The notes: a model not told the origin generated them from the sequence alone. Counted from the first letter of the stretch, positions 15,934-24,692 are shown. The stretch: DNA of 64,000 bases from Lachnospira eligens (GCF_009680455.1 NZ_WKRD01000008.1:65876-129875), one strand, 5' to 3'. Numbers and translations: made by a program.

Positions 15934-17124
15934 ATGAAGGGTAAGAAAAAGGTTATTATAGGTATTATTGCAGCAGTTGTAGTTGTTGGAATCGTGGTGG
16001 CAGTAGTTCTGGGGATGAGAAGAGGGAAATCAGACAAAACAATTAATGTCGGCAATGCAACAGAGTCAGACGAGATGAGCAGCTGGAGAACTGACGGACA
16101 TCGTGTGGCTAAAGCGGAGTCGGGATATTATTATCTGGACTGGAGTGATACTGATTCGACTACAATGCTTATGTATCTTGATGACAGTACACATAAGATT
16201 ATTCCAGTGTGTGCCAAAGCTGAATGTAAGCATAATTCATCAGATTGTAATGCAGTATTAGACAGCAGTTACGACAATTCTCCGCTTCATTACTATAAGG
16301 GAAGTCTATATGTTGTTAAAGTGGAAGGCGGTATGGCTAAGTTAGAAAGAATTGCGAAAGATGGAAGCAGCAGAGAGGATGTTGCAGATCTGTTTGCCAG
16401 TGATGATGGAACAGTGTCTTTAGTATTCCATGATGATTGTGTATATGCATATGACAGAATTGGACACATGGGGGCAGTTGAGAGCAAAGATACTGATAAA
16501 GTAGTGATTGTAAAGGCAGAACTTGCAAATGGAAAGACAAGTGAAGTGTTCTCATATGAGGGAGCAAATAACGCTATTAACGAGGCAAGAAGCTTCGGTG
16601 ATAAGCTGTTTTTCCTGATAAATCATAATTCAATTGATAAAGAAACATTAACGGCAGACGTTAATTACAAGCTTTATTGTTATGATTATGCCACAGGCAG
16701 CGCAGAACTGGTATCTGATAAGAATATATCTGATTATTATGTTGATACAGACAATGGAATTCTGTACTATTTCGTGATAGATAAGGGGCTTTATTCAAGA
16801 AAGCTTAATGAAAATGATGGCAAACTGTTGTATAAGGCTGATGATTCAATAGTAATGGCAGCCTTGTCATATGATGGAAAGTACATATATATGTGTAACG
16901 GTGGTGCAGGAAGTGCAACCCAGATTACTAATTTTATTGATGAAAAAATATTTGTACTCAATCCAGACGGAACACTTGTCAATACTATAGAACTCGACAG
17001 AAGGAAAATGAGTAATCTGTACTACGGCGACGACAAGTACCTGTTCATAGGCTACTCTAATAAGCTGTCGTATATTGATAAGAGCAATATTAGCAGCAGT
17101 GTGGAGATAGTTCCTGTTAAGTGA
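15934..17124 (+). CDS. Membrane-anchored beta-propeller-like protein 2 (DUF5050-like)
   Basis: A 396-residue paralog of the protein at 14160. ATG 15934 follows AAGGGTGG; an in-frame GTG four codons earlier lies within the ribosome site. One N-terminal anchor (about 6-28), then propeller-like blades (SGYYYLDWS, YYKGSLYVV, DDCVYAYDR, GILYYFVIDKGLYSRKL). The cysteine-histidine cluster is conserved as VCAKAECKHNSSDCNA. It is followed 34 bases later by a large permease whose ribosome site lies in the short gap, suggesting co-transcription and perhaps a shared complex. Function unknown. Confidence 0.75.
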   Translation: MKGKKKVIIGIIAAVVVVGIVVAVVLGMRRGKSDKTINVGNATESDEMSSWRTDGHRVAKAESGYYYLDWSDTDSTTMLMYLDDSTHKIIPVCAKAECKHNSSDCNAVLDSSYDNSPLHYYKGSLYVVKVEGGMAKLERIAKDGSSREDVADLFASDDGTVSLVFHDDCVYAYDRIGHMGAVESKDTDKVVIVKAELANGKTSEVFSYEGANNAINEARSFGDKLFFLINHNSIDKETLTADVNYKLYCYDYATGSAELVSDKNISDYYVDTDNGILYYFVIDKGLYSRKLNENDGKLLYKADDSIVMAALSYDGKYIYMCNGGAGSATQITNFIDEKIFVLNPDGTLVNTIELDRRKMSNLYYGDDKYLFIGYSNKLSYIDKSNISSSVEIVPVK

Positions 17125-17158
17125 TTTTGAAGTGGGCTTACACAGTGAGGGGCGGAAT

Positions 17159-19372
17159 ATGAACGAGTTTAGGAGACTGATTAACAGGAAAGTTGTCATT
17201 GGCTTTATCGCATTACTTATTATTAATGTATCGTTGTATGTGTATCAGCAGACAAAGGGCGCAGGGATTAAGGAATTAAGGTTTGAAACCGCGCAGCGGC
17301 AGTGGTGTGTTGATTACTATGGCAATTATGATATTGAGGTTGCGATAAATGCGGTGGATTCGGATATAAAGAGGATATTAAGTTACAGGAAGGCTGATAA
17401 GCAGGGGACTGTGGCGGAATCCGAGGTACAGGCTGGTGCGGAGACCGAAGTTTTGGGGAAATATAAGGCACTGTCTGAGAGTGAGCAGCTTCTGTTTCTG
17501 ACGGTATTAAGGGATATAGAAAGCCAGTTGGAATATATAAAGAAGTATCCTGAAGATATGAAGCAGATTCAGACTAATGCACAGCAGCTTATGACTTTCT
17601 CTATATTTTCTGACAAGAACAGCTTTACATATAATAATATTGTAAAGACCGGTAAGGATTTTGAAAAGGTAGCTGATGTATCGCTTTATCTTGTTAATAA
17701 TAAGGCGGCAGGCAGTTTTGTGAATTATTATTACACATTTTATTTCGCGCTGATTATGATGGTTTTCATAATATACGGTCTGTCGGGTGAGCGTGATAAT
17801 GGAATGTGGGGGATTGTACATTCGGCAGGAAGCGGAAGGCTTCGGCTTGCGTTGCACAGACTGTTTATTATCGCAGGCTCTGGCGTGGTTATAACAGCGG
17901 GTCTGTATTTTACAACATTTGCAGCAGCACTGCTGTTATACGGCGGAGCAGGGGCGCTCAATGCGCCGGTTCAGTCCATACAGGCATTTGAAAGATTTGC
18001 TATGCCGATGAGCCAGATTGGGTTCGTGCTGTACAATTATGAATATAGTGTGCTGGCGGTAGTGGTTCTTAGTGTGGCGTTATGGGCTGTATTCGTTGTC
18101 AACAGGAAGCGGAATCATGCGCTTATTCTGACCGGAGTAGTTGTGGGGTTGGAAGTGCTTATGTATTACAGAATAGGGCTTCACAGCATTTACAGTGCAT
18201 TTAAACAGATTAATATTGTGCGTCTTATGAAGGTCAACGCGGTCATCAGCACATATGCGAACCGCGGAAGGGGAAGCTTTGTTATATCTGAGTCGGCTAT
18301 TATGTTCTGGGCGCTTATGGTGATTCTTGTTGTGTCCGTGGCTGTTGCGGTAATGGGAACTGTGCTTATGCGTCCGAGTCAGGGTAAAAATGTGCTGACA
18401 CGGCTTACTGATAAGCTGTATGCCGGATATCAGCATATTTTTGCAAATGTGCCTGTTGTATTCAAGGAACTTCACAAGCTGCTTGTGACAAGCAGGGGAT
18501 TTACGGTTATTGTGGTGCTTCTGCTGGTTGTTATGTATTTTATCAGTTATGGAAAGATGGCTTTCTCGGACAACTCCAGAGAGCGTGACAGGATATATCT
18601 TGAAAAGGGTGGTGCTGATTATTCGCAGATATCCGCCCTGATTGATGAGCGCAGAGCTGATTATATGCAGGCTGTAGAGAAAAGTATGGAAGCTTCTGAA
18701 CAGTATGAGAATGGTGAGATTGGAATTGACGAGTTATCGCAGATTAATTCGACTGTGTCTATATATGCGTCGCGTTATGCTGCGGTGAGGGAATTTGAGC
18801 AGAAGCAGGAATATCTTGAGAATCTTAAGGAAGAGACTGGTATTGATGGTTACATGATGTCAGACAGGGGATATGAGGAGATATTTGGCAAGTACGGAAA
18901 GGCAAGAGAGACTGTTCTTCTTATGGCTCTGCTTGTGTCTGTTGTGCTTATTGTTTCTGAGAATATCGGAATTGAGACAAGCACAGGAACTAAATATATT
19001 GTCAATGCTGCAAGCGGAAAGAACACTGTTAAGGTTAAGCGGATTGTGGCATCTTTAGTGTTGTGCATAGTCCTGTATGTTCTTGTGTATGGAATTGATA
19101 TGATACATTTGCGAAGCTATTATGGCATGCCGTACACGGACGCACCGCTTATGAGTCTCACATTTATGAGGGATTGCGGGTTTTATATTACTGTTGGAAC
19201 ATTTATGATAATCCGACTGATTGTAAGGCTGATTGCAATGCTCATTACATTTGCAGTTACATATGTACTGTGCAGCCGTTTTTCTGAGGTGCGCGGAAGG
19301 GTTGTGTCTGTGCTTCTTATGGCTGCGGTGATTGTGATTGCGGCTGTGATGGGAAATGTGAGTATATGGTGA
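17159..19372 (+). CDS. Large ABC-2-like permease without an adjacent ATPase
   Basis: A 737-residue membrane protein starting at ATG 17159 after GAGGGGCGGA. Two halves are visible. Each begins with a short cytoplasmic stretch and one membrane helix (about 14-30 and 445-465), then an external helical domain rich in Glu/Lys, then four to five helices. This is the layout of two fused ABC-2-type permease units. The second external domain (about 475-580) is predicted to be coiled. No ATPase lies next to it, so it may use one from elsewhere, such as the island's own ATPases. Its codon use is visibly more GC-rich than its neighbours. Family and substrate are not identified. Confidence 0.65.
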   Translation: MNEFRRLINRKVVIGFIALLIINVSLYVYQQTKGAGIKELRFETAQRQWCVDYYGNYDIEVAINAVDSDIKRILSYRKADKQGTVAESEVQAGAETEVLGKYKALSESEQLLFLTVLRDIESQLEYIKKYPEDMKQIQTNAQQLMTFSIFSDKNSFTYNNIVKTGKDFEKVADVSLYLVNNKAAGSFVNYYYTFYFALIMMVFIIYGLSGERDNGMWGIVHSAGSGRLRLALHRLFIIAGSGVVITAGLYFTTFAAALLLYGGAGALNAPVQSIQAFERFAMPMSQIGFVLYNYEYSVLAVVVLSVALWAVFVVNRKRNHALILTGVVVGLEVLMYYRIGLHSIYSAFKQINIVRLMKVNAVISTYANRGRGSFVISESAIMFWALMVILVVSVAVAVMGTVLMRPSQGKNVLTRLTDKLYAGYQHIFANVPVVFKELHKLLVTSRGFTVIVVLLLVVMYFISYGKMAFSDNSRERDRIYLEKGGADYSQISALIDERRADYMQAVEKSMEASEQYENGEIGIDELSQINSTVSIYASRYAAVREFEQKQEYLENLKEETGIDGYMMSDRGYEEIFGKYGKARETVLLMALLVSVVLIVSENIGIETSTGTKYIVNAASGKNTVKVKRIVASLVLCIVLYVLVYGIDMIHLRSYYGMPYTDAPLMSLTFMRDCGFYITVGTFMIIRLIVRLIAMLITFAVTYVLCSRFSEVRGRVVSVLLMAAVIVIAAVMGNVSIW

Positions 19373-19393
19373 AAGGGTGAATAAGGATATTGA

Positions 19394-19441
19394 AAAAGGC
19401 AGAAGATTTACCTGAATTTCTCAGGTAGTTCTTCTGCCTTG
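19394..19441. terminator. Bidirectional terminator between the permease and queT
   Basis: AAAAAGGCAGAAGA pairs with TCTTCTGCCTT, with an inner stem ACCTGA/TCAGGT, and T-rich or A-rich flanks. It serves the convergent permease and queT genes. Confidence 0.85.
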
Positions 19442-19461
19442 TGTTTTATGTGTTGTGTGAA

Positions 19462-19956
19462 TTATTCCGCATCACCGAAGATTACATGTCTTACTGGTGT
19501 AAGTGCATATAAAAGTATCATGCCGATGATTCCGCATACGATTATCTCGCCAGCACCAACTGTAACGAAGAACATTGCAAACATGCCCTCTGAGCCGTAA
19601 GCAAACTTAAGTACGAATGGTACAATGATTGTGTTAGCAACAATTGGTGGAACTGGTGCAAGCCACTTATGCTTTCTTAACAGGTATGTTCCGATTGCGC
19701 CGATAAGTGTTGCAATGCTTCCAAATACTACATCCCATACAATTGCGCCACCAAGGATGTTAGCAATTATACAGCCAACAAATAATCCAGGGATTGCTGC
19801 AGGTGTAAAGTAAGGCAGTATTGTGAGTGCCTCCGCAATTCGAAACTGCACTGGTCCGAAACTGATGTAGTTAAAGATTACTACAAGTACGACATAGATT
19901 GCTGCGATAACAGCGGCCTGTGTGATGAATTTCACACTCATTCCTTTTTTCTTCAT
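19462..19956 (-). CDS. queT: Queuosine precursor ECF transporter S component QueT
   Basis: A 164-residue membrane protein with five to six helices and the family hallmarks VIAAIYVVL, FGPVQFRIAEALTILPYF, GLFVGCIIAN and WDVVFGSIATL. QueT is the substrate-binding S subunit of an energy-coupling-factor transporter taking up a queuosine precursor; the ECF ATPases would be elsewhere. I place the start at ATG 19956, ten bases after GGAG; an in-frame TTG at 19962 is too close to that site. A preQ1-I riboswitch lies directly over the ribosome site, which supports the assignment independently. It ends at a terminator shared with the convergent permease. Confidence 0.93.
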   Translation of the reverse strand: MKKKGMSVKFITQAAVIAAIYVVLVVIFNYISFGPVQFRIAEALTILPYFTPAAIPGLFVGCIIANILGGAIVWDVVFGSIATLIGAIGTYLLRKHKWLAPVPPIVANTIIVPFVLKFAYGSEGMFAMFFVTVGAGEIIVCGIIGMILLYALTPVRHVIFGDAE

Positions 19957-19966
19957 ATTCAATTAT

Positions 19967-20010
19967 CTCCTTTAGTTTTGTTTTGCGTGTGGAAGGTCTC
20001 GAACACACGA
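19967..20010 (-). ncRNA. preQ1-I riboswitch of queT
   Basis: On the minus strand, stem CGTGTG (20009-20004) closes a loop beginning TTCGAGACCTTC and pairs with CACACG. An A-rich tail CAAAACAAAACTAA follows and runs into AGGAG. This is the preQ1-I plan: short stem, UUC-containing loop, A-rich tail, and ACUAA next to the Shine-Dalgarno site. Binding of preQ1 would fold the tail into a pseudoknot and hide the ribosome site, lowering QueT. Base-level agreement is by eye. Confidence 0.85.
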
Positions 20011-20185
20011 TTTGTTACTGTGTCATAACACAGCCTGTGTAGTTTAGCAGATTATCATGAGATTGGCAAGTACAAATGTATATTATATGTGAATGTAAGC
20101 TGGATGTAAGTTTCGTGTTATATAATTGTGGTAAATAAAGAAGCACATTTTTAATAAGAGACATTGAAAAAGGAGGGCGAGATTT

Positions 20186-20680
20186 ATGGATGATAAAAAT
20201 GTTGTTAAGAAAAGGGTGACTTTGGCTATTGTATTTGCAGTATTCATTGTTGTGGTAATTGCAGTAATACTGCTTATCAAGCCAGTAATGTCTAAGGTTC
20301 AGGAGAATCGCACAGCAAAGGTGTCTCAGGAAACGGCACAGGAAGCGGAAGAATTTCTTAAGACTAAGTATCCGGAAGTTGTGATTGAGAAGCGCGAAAT
20401 GTATGTCGAAGAGCATAAGCCGCAGGAGAATACGCAGTATATTAGCAGCAAGAGCATTGATACGGAATATTCGTATGCATCTTACGTATTCTATGGTACA
20501 ATGGATACACCAGATGCGAAAGGAGACAGCGTCATAATCTATATGTCGGATAGCGGAAAGTCGCCATATTATACTGTTAAGGACAGCACGGATAAAGATG
20601 ATGCAAAATGGCAGATGTCGATTGTGCAGAATAAGTTAGGCAATGCTAAGACTTGGGATTATGCATTTAAAGAAAAGTAA
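20186..20680 (+). CDS. Membrane-anchored protein of unknown function
   Basis: A 164-residue protein after AAAGGAGGG. Residues 11-33 form one membrane helix. The external part starts with a charged helix (TAQEAEEFLKTKYPEVVIEK) and continues with a mixed beta region (YASYVFYGTMD, SVIIYMSDSG). No family is recognised. The stop codon overlaps the start of the DUF1294 gene, so the two are coupled. It may be a small external sensor or a protein of the cell envelope. Confidence 0.7.
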   Translation: MDDKNVVKKRVTLAIVFAVFIVVVIAVILLIKPVMSKVQENRTAKVSQETAQEAEEFLKTKYPEVVIEKREMYVEEHKPQENTQYISSKSIDTEYSYASYVFYGTMDTPDAKGDSVIIYMSDSGKSPYYTVKDSTDKDDAKWQMSIVQNKLGNAKTWDYAFKEK

Positions 20681-20949
20681 TGCTTAAGATTATAGGAATA
20701 TATTTATTGATTATTAATGTAGTAACATTTGCTTTGTATGGAATTGATAAGTGGAAAGCGATACACAACAAATGGCGCATAAGGGAGGCGACTCTTCTTA
20801 TTACAGCACTAATCGGCGGTTCGCTTGGAGCTTTTATTGCAATGCAGATGTTCAGGCATAAGACAAAAAAGTGGTATTTTAAGTATACGGTTCCTGCTAT
20901 GCTTGTTGTGCATGTGGTGGGGATGATTATATTGGTGGTTAAATTGTAA
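20680..20949 (+). CDS. DUF1294 family small membrane protein
   Basis: An 89-residue protein with three hydrophobic segments and the hallmarks of DUF1294: ALYGIDKWKAIHNKWRIRE near the start and GGSLGAFIAMQMFRHKTKK in the middle. Its cellular role is not known; some homologs are fused to cold-shock domains. It starts on the stop codon of the preceding gene. A hairpin with 10-bp stem lies just after the stop. Confidence 0.85.
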   Translation: MLKIIGIYLLIINVVTFALYGIDKWKAIHNKWRIREATLLITALIGGSLGAFIAMQMFRHKTKKWYFKYTVPAMLVVHVVGMIILVVKL

Positions 20950-20980
20950 GCAGGCTGTTATGTGGGACAGCCTGCTTGAT
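20948..20980 (+). terminator. Probable terminator after the DUF1294 gene
   Basis: AAGCAGGCTG and CAGCCTGCTT form a perfect 10-bp stem with a 10-base loop. The following sequence GATTTATG is only weakly T-rich, so efficiency is uncertain. Confidence 0.6.
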
Positions 20981-21063
20981 TTATGTTTGGTGAATATGTG
21001 CGTTGTCGAAAAAATAAACTGTAAAAAATTTTTAGGTTATAACCGCAAAACTTTCTGATTGAA

Positions 21064-21891
21064 TTATAGATTAAGGAGTGTAACCGCATTTTTACCAAGT
21101 ATTGCATCGGTATCTTTTTCTGAAAATCCACACTCTTTTATTAAATCTACTGCGTCTTTCTGGTCGTCCCATGGGCTGTCAGAGCCGAATAATATGTGGT
21201 CTGCACCGTGAATGTTGACCATTTTCTTGAATTTTTCTATTGGAAGGCTTGTGTTGTGATTGAGCTTCTTGATGCATGATGATGTATCGAGATATACATT
21301 TTTCATGTAATCTTCCTCTAATATGGAGGAAACTTCGTTCCATTGTCCCCAGCCACCCATGTGTGCAAGGACGAGTTTTTCAGGTTTTACTTCCTGAATC
21401 ATTGTCGTAAGCCTGTCTACGCTTGACTCGTCGCAGCCCGGAAAACTCACATCGAAGCCTGCATGTATAAGTATTATAAGCCCGAGTGCTGATGCATATT
21501 CGATAAGCCTTAATGACTGCATATCATCTATATTGGTTTTCTGGAAAACCGGGTGAAGCTTGATGCCTTTGAAACCATTGTTGGAAAGCCAGTTTAATAT
21601 TTCTCTGAAATTCTCACAAGCCGGGTGTATTGCCCCAAATGAAATTAGCCCGGTTGTCTTACTTGTTTCATTAGTCTTTAAAGCAAGTGTATTGATTGTG
21701 TCGCACTGATTAGGCTTGGTTGCCACGGGAAGCAGTACGGAGTAATCAATTCCAGCTTTTTTCATTGAATCTGTAAGAGAATGTACTCTGCCATCAAGAT
21801 AATTGTGTATTCCTCCGCTGTGGGCTAATGTGCCAACTGCTCTGTCAGCAAGTTCATCTGGAAATGTATGTGTATGGAAATCTATTATCAT
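21064..21891 (-). CDS. Metal-dependent amidohydrolase (amidohydrolase_2 family)
   Basis: A 275-residue TIM-barrel hydrolase. The start ATG 21891 is set by GGAGG six bases upstream and by the N-terminal metal motif MIIDFHTHTFPDE; a longer reading adds 30 unrelated residues. Further family marks are GIKLHPVFQ, the metal histidine in LAHMGGWGQW, and the catalytic Asp in LFGSDSPWD. This family includes decarboxylases such as gamma-resorcylate and ACMS decarboxylase, and many uncharacterised hydrolases, so the substrate is open. It stands alone, divergent from the sulfate genes, and faces the DUF1294 gene. Confidence 0.85.
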   Translation of the reverse strand: MIIDFHTHTFPDELADRAVGTLAHSGGIHNYLDGRVHSLTDSMKKAGIDYSVLLPVATKPNQCDTINTLALKTNETSKTTGLISFGAIHPACENFREILNWLSNNGFKGIKLHPVFQKTNIDDMQSLRLIEYASALGLIILIHAGFDVSFPGCDESSVDRLTTMIQEVKPEKLVLAHMGGWGQWNEVSSILEEDYMKNVYLDTSSCIKKLNHNTSLPIEKFKKMVNIHGADHILFGSDSPWDDQKDAVDLIKECGFSEKDTDAILGKNAVTLLNL

Positions 21892-22076
21892 AAAGCCTCC
21901 TTGAGAATGGGGATATACGGCTGTCATCTGCTGCTGTGTAGGTGACAGCCGCATATCAGTCACTACATATATAATAACCATTTTGTCATGGTGTATACAA
22001 TTGTTTAAGTGTTATATTTGCTCCGCTTTATTATGTATATATTTTTCGTATAAAATCAAGTTCTTTTTTGGGGGAT

Positions 22077-22455
22077 GACCTACTAAAGCTGATAGAAGTG
22101 GAAGATTAGTAGGCAAAATCAAGCAAGATAAAGAGCAGTAGGGAGGATAACAGCCGGGAAAGACCTACTAAAGAGAGCGTAAGCAGCAGATTAGTAGGCG
22201 AAATTAAGTAAGAAGGGGTGCGGATGGGAAGGAAATAGTTGTGAAAGACCTACTAAAGTTGAGGGAAATGGTAAATTAGTAGGCAAATTCTAGCAAGAAG
22301 ATGAGCGGATGGGAAGAAAATAGTTGTGAAAGACCTACTAAAGTTGAGAAAAGAGGAGAATTAGTAGGTGAAATCAAGCAAGATAAAGAGCAGGAGGGAG
22401 GAAATCAACCGAGAAAGACCTATTAAAGTTGAGAAAAGAGGGAGATTAGTAGGCA
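22077..22455 (+). repeat. Hairpin array C, five units at exactly 85 bp
   Basis: Units start at 22077, 22162, 22247, 22332 and 22417, always 85 bp apart. Each unit is GACCTACTAAAG (last unit CCTATTAAAG), 15-20 purine-rich bases, then TTAGTAGG, with about 46 bp of related linker (AAATCAAGCAAGATAAAGAG or similar). It fills the gap between the divergent amidohydrolase and the aprA promoter. The rest of the 22000-22076 gap is AT-rich with no feature seen. Confidence 0.9.
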
Positions 22456-22460
22456 CCTAG

Positions 22461-22540
22461 CCAATACCCAGCTCCTTACTAGGCCAATATCCAGCCCCAT
22501 ACTCAGCTAATACCGAGCCAATACCTGGCTCCCCCACAAT
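22461..22540 (+). repeat. C-rich degenerate tandem repeat
   Basis: CCAATACCCAGCTCC, CCAATATCCAGCCCC, CTAATACCGAG and CCAATACCTGGCTCCC start at 22461, 22484, 22507 and 22518. The base composition (C-rich, almost no G runs) is unlike its surroundings. It sits between array C and the aprA promoter. Confidence 0.7.
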
Positions 22541-22569
22541 TCAAATAACAATAATCTGCAAAAACCCTA

Positions 22570-22597
22570 TTGACAAATAAGAAATTGAGAATATAAT
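22570..22597 (+). promoter_or_regulatory. Consensus promoter of the aprA operon
   Basis: TTGACA (22570-22575), a 16-bp spacer, and TATAAT (22592-22597). Transcription should start near 22604. This excludes translation starting at the in-frame ATG at 22596 and leaves a leader of about 80 bases. Confidence 0.8.
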
Positions 22598-22682
22598 GAT
22601 TTACATACCAATATACTATGTTTATATGGAAATAGATTTTGCAAGAAGATTATGCAGAAATATGCAAGGAGGTACATGGAGG

Positions 22683-24386
22683 TTGAAGAATAGAATTATT
22701 GACACAGATGTACTTATTATAGGTGGCGGAACGGCAGGGTGTTTTGCAGGTATTACGCTTGGAAAGAAGAAAGACCTTGATGTACTGATTGTTGAGAAGG
22801 CGAACATTGTACGAAGCGGATGTCTTGCGGCAGGCGTTAATGCAATTAATGCTTATATCACTAAAGGCAGAGTTCTACAGGATTATGTTGATTATTGTAA
22901 GAAGGACGCAGATGGAATAGTAAGAGAGGATTTGCTTCTTTCAATGTCGGAAAGACTCAATCATGTAACTAAGGTAATGGAGGACTTAGGACTTGTAATC
23001 CTTAAAGATGAGAATGGAGATTATGTTGCGAGAGGAAACCGCAATATTAAGATAAATGGTGAGAATATCAAGCCGATACTGGCAGATGCAGTTAAGAAGC
23101 AGGACAATGTAGCGGTAATCAATCACCTGAATATAACAGATTTCATAGTAGAGAATAACAAGATTAAAGGTGCATACGGATTTGATGTCAATGATGCAGT
23201 GTTCTACGAGATAAATGCGAAGGCAGTTCTTGTGGCTACTGGCGGAGCGGCAGGCCTTTACAGACCTAACAATCCTGGATTTTCAAGACATAAAATGTGG
23301 TATCCACCGTTCAATACAGGAGCCGGATATGCAATGGGAATCAATGCAGGTGCGGAGATGACCACATTTGAGATGAGATTCATTGCTTTAAGATGTAAAG
23401 ATACGATTGCTCCGACAGGAACTATCGCACAGGGAGTTCCGGCAAAGCAGCTTAATTCCAACGGTGAAGTGTATGAGAACAAATATGGTCTTACAACTTC
23501 ACAGAGACTTTACGGAACAGTTACGGAAAACCGCGAGGGCAGAGGTCCTTGCTATCTTGGAACTAAGGGAATAAGCAGGGAGCAGGAGAAAGACCTTTAC
23601 AAAGCATATCTTAACATGGCACCGAGCCAGACGCTTAAGTGGCTTGAGGCAGCGGGCGGTCCTTCTGAGGAAAATGTTGAGATAGAAGGAACTGAGCCAT
23701 ACATAGTCGGAGGTCATACAGCGAGTGGTTACTGGGTTGATAACAACCGCGAGACTACAATTCACGGGCTTTTTGCAGCGGGTGATGTTGCAGGCGGATG
23801 TCCTCAGAAATATGTGACAGGAGCTCTGGCAGAGGGCGAGATTGCAGCACAGGCAATAGCTGAAAGGCTTGAAGGCTCAGGAAAGGGCTTTGTTGTAAAT
23901 GAGGTGGCAGATTCAGAATTGTCTGAGAACGCATTTGCAAAGAAGAGCGAGTATGAGAGATTTCTTAATAATAAGCAGGGACTGGTTGATATCGAGCAGA
24001 CTGAGGAAGCAATGCAGAAGATTATGGACCAGTACGCAGGTGGCATAAGCACTGATTATCAGTACAATGAAGCAAGACTTGAGCTTGCAGATGAGAAGAT
24101 TAAATTCTTAGAGCAGAGCATTGATAATCTTGCGGCACAGGATGCAGATGACTTGCTTAGAATCTATGAGATAAGAGAAAGACTTACGGTGTGCAGAAGT
24201 GTTATAGCACATTTGAAAGCAAGAAAAGAAACCCGTTGGCACAGCTTTGCGGAGAATATGGATTATCCGGCTAAGAGTGATGACTGGTTAAAATATGTCA
24301 ACTCCCGCAAGGAGAATGGCGAGATTAAGATAATCATAAGAGACCTTGTGAGGGGAGGCGACAGCTATGAGCATTCAGATAAATAA
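22683..24386 (+). CDS. aprA: Adenylylsulfate (APS) reductase alpha subunit, FAD flavoprotein
   Basis: About 567 residues of the fumarate-reductase/AprA flavoprotein family, with the FAD-binding motif VLIIGGGTAGCFAGI near the start and the second FAD region HTASGYWVDN...GLFAAGDVAGGCPQ near residue 370-400. With AprB and CysDN next door it reduces APS to sulfite and AMP. I choose TTG 22683, ten bases after AAGGAGG. In-frame ATGs further upstream lie before that ribosome site or overlap the -10 box. The C-terminal 140 residues are helical, and a signature HSFAENMDYPAKSDDW precedes the end. It overlaps aprB by 20 bases. Here the enzyme is probably assimilatory, since no dissimilatory sulfite reductase is present. 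Confidence 0.88.
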   Translation: MKNRIIDTDVLIIGGGTAGCFAGITLGKKKDLDVLIVEKANIVRSGCLAAGVNAINAYITKGRVLQDYVDYCKKDADGIVREDLLLSMSERLNHVTKVMEDLGLVILKDENGDYVARGNRNIKINGENIKPILADAVKKQDNVAVINHLNITDFIVENNKIKGAYGFDVNDAVFYEINAKAVLVATGGAAGLYRPNNPGFSRHKMWYPPFNTGAGYAMGINAGAEMTTFEMRFIALRCKDTIAPTGTIAQGVPAKQLNSNGEVYENKYGLTTSQRLYGTVTENREGRGPCYLGTKGISREQEKDLYKAYLNMAPSQTLKWLEAAGGPSEENVEIEGTEPYIVGGHTASGYWVDNNRETTIHGLFAAGDVAGGCPQKYVTGALAEGEIAAQAIAERLEGSGKGFVVNEVADSELSENAFAKKSEYERFLNNKQGLVDIEQTEEAMQKIMDQYAGGISTDYQYNEARLELADEKIKFLEQSIDNLAAQDADDLLRIYEIRERLTVCRSVIAHLKARKETRWHSFAENMDYPAKSDDWLKYVNSRKENGEIKIIIRDLVRGGDSYEHSDK

Positions 24387-24681
24387 GTTAAAATGCGTTG
24401 GCTGCGGGAAGTGCGTTGAAGCCTGTCCTGGCAATCTTATTAAGAAAGATACTGATGGAAAAGCATTTATAAAGCATGTCAAGGACTGCTGGGGTTGCAC
24501 ATCATGTCTTAAAGAATGTCGTTTTGAGGCAATTAATTTCTTTCTGGGTGCTGATGTCGGCGGCAAGGGAAGCACTCTTTCGTTCAGACAGAATGGAAGC
24601 ATCAATACATGGACGGTGACTTCGCCAGACGGAACAGTTAAGACGCTTGAGGTCAACAGACAAGAATCTAATAAATATTAG
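24367..24681 (+). CDS. aprB: APS reductase beta subunit, two [4Fe-4S] ferredoxin
   Basis: A 104-residue ferredoxin with two cluster motifs, [13 protein letters not shown] (about 11-23) and [11 protein letters not shown] (about 39-49). The C-terminal 45 residues ([27 protein letters not shown]) are the AprB-type tail that embraces the alpha subunit. It passes electrons to the FAD of AprA. The start overlaps the aprA end, and cysD follows 11 bases after the stop with its own AGGGAGG site. The window therefore contains a complete sulfate-to-sulfite route. Confidence 0.9.
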   Translation: MSIQINKLKCVGCGKCVEACPGNLIKKDTDGKAFIKHVKDCWGCTSCLKECRFEAINFFLGADVGGKGSTLSFRQNGSINTWTVTSPDGTVKTLEVNRQESNKY

Positions 24682-24692
24682 GGAGGAATATC

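Noticed and set aside
402..19372. Prophage or integrative element for the quorum island
   Set aside because: No integrase, transposase, phage structural gene or attachment-like duplication is visible at its borders.
22077..22455. CRISPR array
   Set aside because: The period of 85 bp, arms that form short hairpins, variable loops with related linkers and absence of cas genes do not fit CRISPR.
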